The position numbers and the translations under genes are program-made. Under the pieces are notes generated by a model. It was not told the DNA's origin. It ran no database searches and was given only the letters and a program-made list of their open reading frames with translations. A stretch of 6,979 nucleotides of DNA from Chloroflexota bacterium (GTDB lineage: Bacteria > Chloroflexota > Anaerolineae > Anaerolineales > UBA11858). Where the stretch lies: assembly GCA_003513015.1 (NCBI GenBank), contig DOTA01000294.1, forward strand, positions 662 through 7,640, given 5' to 3'. Position 1 is the stretch's first letter; each line of letters starts with the position of its first letter. Below are positions 4,181 to 6,979 of this stretch, in pieces.

Positions 4181-6979
4181 ATGTCAGAGGTTTTGCCTAC
4201 CAAATCGTATGCTCGTATCGATGTCAAGCTTTCCTTGCCGGATTTGATTGAAGTTCAGTTGCGTTCGTTTGAGCGCTTAAAGAGCGATGGTCTCGGGGAT
4301 TTGTTCCATGAGATTTCGCCAATCGAATCGTACAACAAGGGAATGAAACTTTATTTTCCCAGCCGAACACCTGAATCGGAACAGTGGGGTCTCACCTATT
4401 GGTTTGAAGAGCCAAAGCACACCGTTGATGAATGTTCTGAGCGGGATTTGACGTATTCCAGTCCAATGTATGTTTCGGTGCTATTGGCCGGGCCAGATGT
4501 GCCTGAGCCAATCAAGCAAGATATTTTCTTAGGCGATTTCCCTGAGATGACCGAAAAGGGTACTTTCGTTATCAATGGAACCGAGCGTGTCGTGGTTTCT
4601 CAGTTGATTCGTTCCCCTGGGGTTTATTTCGAAGCCCCGATTGACCGGACCACCGGGCGGCCTTTGGCGGTTTCGAAATTGATCCCCGATCGCGGGGCCT
4701 GGATGGAATTTGAAACCCGCAAGAGTGATTACCTGACTCTCAAATTCAATCGTAAGCGCACTGTGCCGATTACGATCTTCTTGCGGGCGCTAGCGGCTGT
4801 GAATGACGGCTTGGCGGATAACCCCCTAAAAGAAGGCACGGATGAAGAGATTCTGAGCCTCTTTGAGGATGTGGATAATAACCCTGACCGAATGTTCCTG
4901 CCATCAACCCTGGCCCAAGAGCCAGAGTGGGATTTGTCGAGTGGCTTGACGATTGCGCAAGCAGCATTGATTGAATTTTTCCGTCGCATGCGCCCAGGTG
5001 ATCCGGCGACTCTGGAAAATGCGCGCGAATTTCTCGAGGGTCAACTATTCGATCAGCGGCATTATGATTTGGAACGGGTGGGGCGTTACAAACTTAATCA
5101 AAAACTTGATTTATACGATCATGTGCCGATTGCTCATCGCACCATTACCAAATGGGATATCGTAAATCTGGTACGCCGCATGATTGCGATTAATAATGTT
5201 GTTGAGGCTCCCGATGATATCGATCACCTGGGAAATCGACGTGCAAAAACGGTCGGCGAGCTTATCCAAAACAAACTGCGAATTGGCCTGCGCCGCATGG
5301 AACGGGTGATCAAAGAGCGTATGTCTATTCGTGACCAGGAGAACCTTTCTCCGGTTACGTTGATCAATATCCGTCCGGTTGTGGCTTCTTTGCGAGAGTT
5401 TTTCGGTTCCAGCCAGCTTTCGCAATTCATGGATCAAACTAACCCCCTGGCAGAACTGCGCCACAAACGAACGCTCTCGGCATTAGGGCCGGGTGGTTTG
5501 CGCCGTGAGCGCGCTGGTTTCGATGTGCGTGACGTACACCAATCCCACTATGGGCGGATTTGCCCCATTGAAACGCCTGAAGGCCCCAACATTGGTTTGA
5601 TCGGCCGTCTGGCATCCTTTGCCCGGGTGAACGAGTATGGTTTTATCGAAACGCCTTATCGCCGGGTTTTGAAATCGCTCAAACCCGATAGCCCTCTGCT
5701 GTTGAATCGTAAACTGCGCGAGAACATCACAGATCCCAGCACAGGTGAGGTAATCGCCGAACAAGGCCAGCGCCTGACCCCTGAATTGATTGAAAAAATT
5801 TCGGCTCTGGATATTAATGAAGTTTTACTGGTTCCTTTCGTAACCGCAGATATGGAATATCTGTCAGCAGATGTGGAAGATAAATTTGTAATTGCCCAGG
5901 CGAATTCCCCGCTTAATCGCTATGGCGAGTTCATTCGTGGGCGTGCTTCTTCCCGTTACCAGCAGGGCTTCGATTTTGCCCAAGATGTGAATGTTGATTA
6001 TATGGATGTCGCGCCTCATCAGGTTGTAGGTATCAGTGCTGCTCTGATTCCGTTCTTGGAGCATGATGATGCGAACCGCGCTTTGATGGGTTCCAACATG
6101 ATGACCCAAGCAGTCCCGTTGTTACGCCCTGATGTGCCGCGTGTTTCTACCGGTATGGAATACAACGCTGCAATTGACTCCGGTCAGGTTGTTTTGGCGG
6201 ACGAAGATGGCGATGTTGTTTCTGTGACGGGGAGTCATATCACCGTGCGCACAGAAACAGGCGAACGCGTTTATCAGTTGCGTAAATATCAACGATCTAA
6301 TCAAAGCACCTGCGTCGACCAACGCCCGGCTGTCCACAAAGGTCAGCGGGTCAAACGTGGGGATGTGATTGCAGATTCATCCTCAACGGTGGGCGGCAAG
6401 CTGGCTTTGGGGCAAAATGTTTTGGTAGCTTTCCTTTCTTGGGAAGGTTCCAACTTTGAGGATGCAATCGTGATTTCTGAACGGCTTGTTCAGGAAGATC
6501 GCTATACTTCAATCCATATCGAAAAATTCGAAGTCGAATCCCGCGATACCCGCCTGGGACCAGAAGAAATTACTCGTGATATTCCCAACGTTGGTGAAGA
6601 AGCAATCAAAGACCTTGATGAGCATGGCATTATCCGCGTAGGAGCTGAGGTTGGTCCCAATGACATTCTCGTGGGCAAGATTTCACCGAAGGGTGAAAAA
6701 GAACTTACCCCAGAGGAACGCTTATTGCGTGCGATCTTTGGCGAAAAATCCCGAGATGTGAAAGACACTTCTTTGCGCATGCCGCATGGTGAGCGCGGTA
6801 AAGTTGTAGATGTCAAAGTGTTCACCCGCGAGGAGAACTCAGACCTTTCTGCTGGTGTGGATATGATGGTGCGAGTTTCCGTAGCACAGCGACGCAAGAT
6901 CACAGCTGGAGATAAGATGGCTGGTCGCCATGGAAATAAGGGTGTGGTTTCAAAGGTTGTCCCGGTAGAGGATATGCCT
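4181..6979 (+). CDS. rpoB: DNA-directed RNA polymerase subunit beta, N-terminal 933 residues (3' end outside window)
   Basis: The frame from ATG 4181 stays open through the last base. AGGAG (4170-4174) sits 6 bases before the start. The protein is the beta subunit, which forms one side of the RNA polymerase active-site cleft. Visible landmarks in order are the protrusion/lobe region with [20 protein letters not shown] (about 119-138) and the rifampicin-pocket segment [20 protein letters not shown] (409-428). [11 protein letters not shown] and the invariant [14 protein letters not shown] follow. NFEDAI has the active-site acidic pair E760-D761, the flap region lies around 788-845, and [12 protein letters not shown] (910-921) has catalytic-site lysines K912 and K920. 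Typical beta subunits are about 1,100-1,350 residues, so the C-terminal clamp/switch part is missing at the window edge. No frameshift is seen. Residue T431 stands where E. coli has R529. The gene has its own promoter and is not preceded by rplJ-rplL; rpoC may follow outside the window. Confidence 0.98.
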   Translation, partial: MSEVLPTKSYARIDVKLSLPDLIEVQLRSFERLKSDGLGDLFHEISPIESYNKGMKLYFPSRTPESEQWGLTYWFEEPKHTVDECSERDLTYSSPMYVSVLLAGPDVPEPIKQDIFLGDFPEMTEKGTFVINGTERVVVSQLIRSPGVYFEAPIDRTTGRPLAVSKLIPDRGAWMEFETRKSDYLTLKFNRKRTVPITIFLRALAAVNDGLADNPLKEGTDEEILSLFEDVDNNPDRMFLPSTLAQEPEWDLSSGLTIAQAALIEFFRRMRPGDPATLENAREFLEGQLFDQRHYDLERVGRYKLNQKLDLYDHVPIAHRTITKWDIVNLVRRMIAINNVVEAPDDIDHLGNRRAKTVGELIQNKLRIGLRRMERVIKERMSIRDQENLSPVTLINIRPVVASLREFFGSSQLSQFMDQTNPLAELRHKRTLSALGPGGLRRERAGFDVRDVHQSHYGRICPIETPEGPNIGLIGRLASFARVNEYGFIETPYRRVLKSLKPDSPLLLNRKLRENITDPSTGEVIAEQGQRLTPELIEKISALDINEVLLVPFVTADMEYLSADVEDKFVIAQANSPLNRYGEFIRGRASSRYQQGFDFAQDVNVDYMDVAPHQVVGISAALIPFLEHDDANRALMGSNMMTQAVPLLRPDVPRVSTGMEYNAAIDSGQVVLADEDGDVVSVTGSHITVRTETGERVYQLRKYQRSNQSTCVDQRPAVHKGQRVKRGDVIADSSSTVGGKLALGQNVLVAFLSWEGSNFEDAIVISERLVQEDRYTSIHIEKFEVESRDTRLGPEEITRDIPNVGEEAIKDLDEHGIIRVGAEVGPNDILVGKISPKGEKELTPEERLLRAIFGEKSRDVKDTSLRMPHGERGKVVDVKVFTREENSDLSAGVDMMVRVSVAQRRKITAGDKMAGRHGNKGVVSKVVPVEDMP

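Noticed and set aside
4729..6903. Several minus-strand and alternate-frame ORFs of 64-133 codons across rpoB
   Set aside because: The + strand frame is continuous, highly conserved RpoB; the others are overlapping shadows with no recognisable protein features.
1..6979. Insertion sequence, phage or CRISPR content
   Set aside because: No transposase or integrase frames, no terminal repeats flanking genes, and no regularly spaced direct repeats were seen; gene content is mostly core.

Overview
The window is a chromosomal stretch of moderate GC content from a bacterium. It carries two universal housekeeping genes (era and rpoB) beside a small envelope-stress-type regulatory operon. Composition, the RpoB and Era sequences, and an ECF sigma / anti-sigma / exported bactofilin-like gene set suggest Chloroflexota, perhaps Anaerolineae. 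That placement is recalled from protein style and not tested by any search. I see no mobile element, CRISPR array, tRNA or rRNA.

Layout, left to right. Positions 1-378 (+) hold the C-terminal part of a YitT-family membrane protein with its DUF2179 domain. After a 76-base gap, three tightly packed + strand genes follow. They are an ECF sigma factor with a GTG start (455-1063), a zinc-finger (HxxxCxxC) anti-sigma factor with several hydrophobic segments (1044-1595), and a secreted/membrane protein with a bactofilin-like repeat domain (1592-2752). Overlaps of 20 and 4 bases suggest translational coupling. A TGCAAC-N16-CGTA motif in front of the sigma gene closely resembles an ECF-type promoter, so the operon may switch itself on.

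The 224-base gap 2753-2976 lies between convergent genes. It holds a perfect 13-bp hairpin and, further right, a nested set of inverted repeats (2839-2969) that I cannot explain. The GTPase gene era lies on the minus strand (2977-3888). The 292-base divergent region 3889-4180 contains a near-perfect sigma70-type promoter for rpoB, a -10 box for era, and an rpoB leader of about 165 bases. That leader has a perfect 10-bp hairpin overlapped by a possible 14-residue leader ORF. The RNA polymerase beta subunit gene rpoB runs from 4181 off the right edge, with 933 codons visible and uninterrupted.

Working model. The sigma factor is probably held inactive at the membrane by the anti-sigma factor. 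The anti-sigma factor has no obvious external sensor domain, so the co-encoded exported repeat protein is a plausible partner or a main output of the regulon. This is inference. The clearest residue-level oddity is in RpoB: threonine replaces the conserved arginine equivalent to E. coli R529 in the rifampicin pocket. Nothing here amounts to a wholly new system. The operon, the structured gap and the rpoB leader deserve the closest look.
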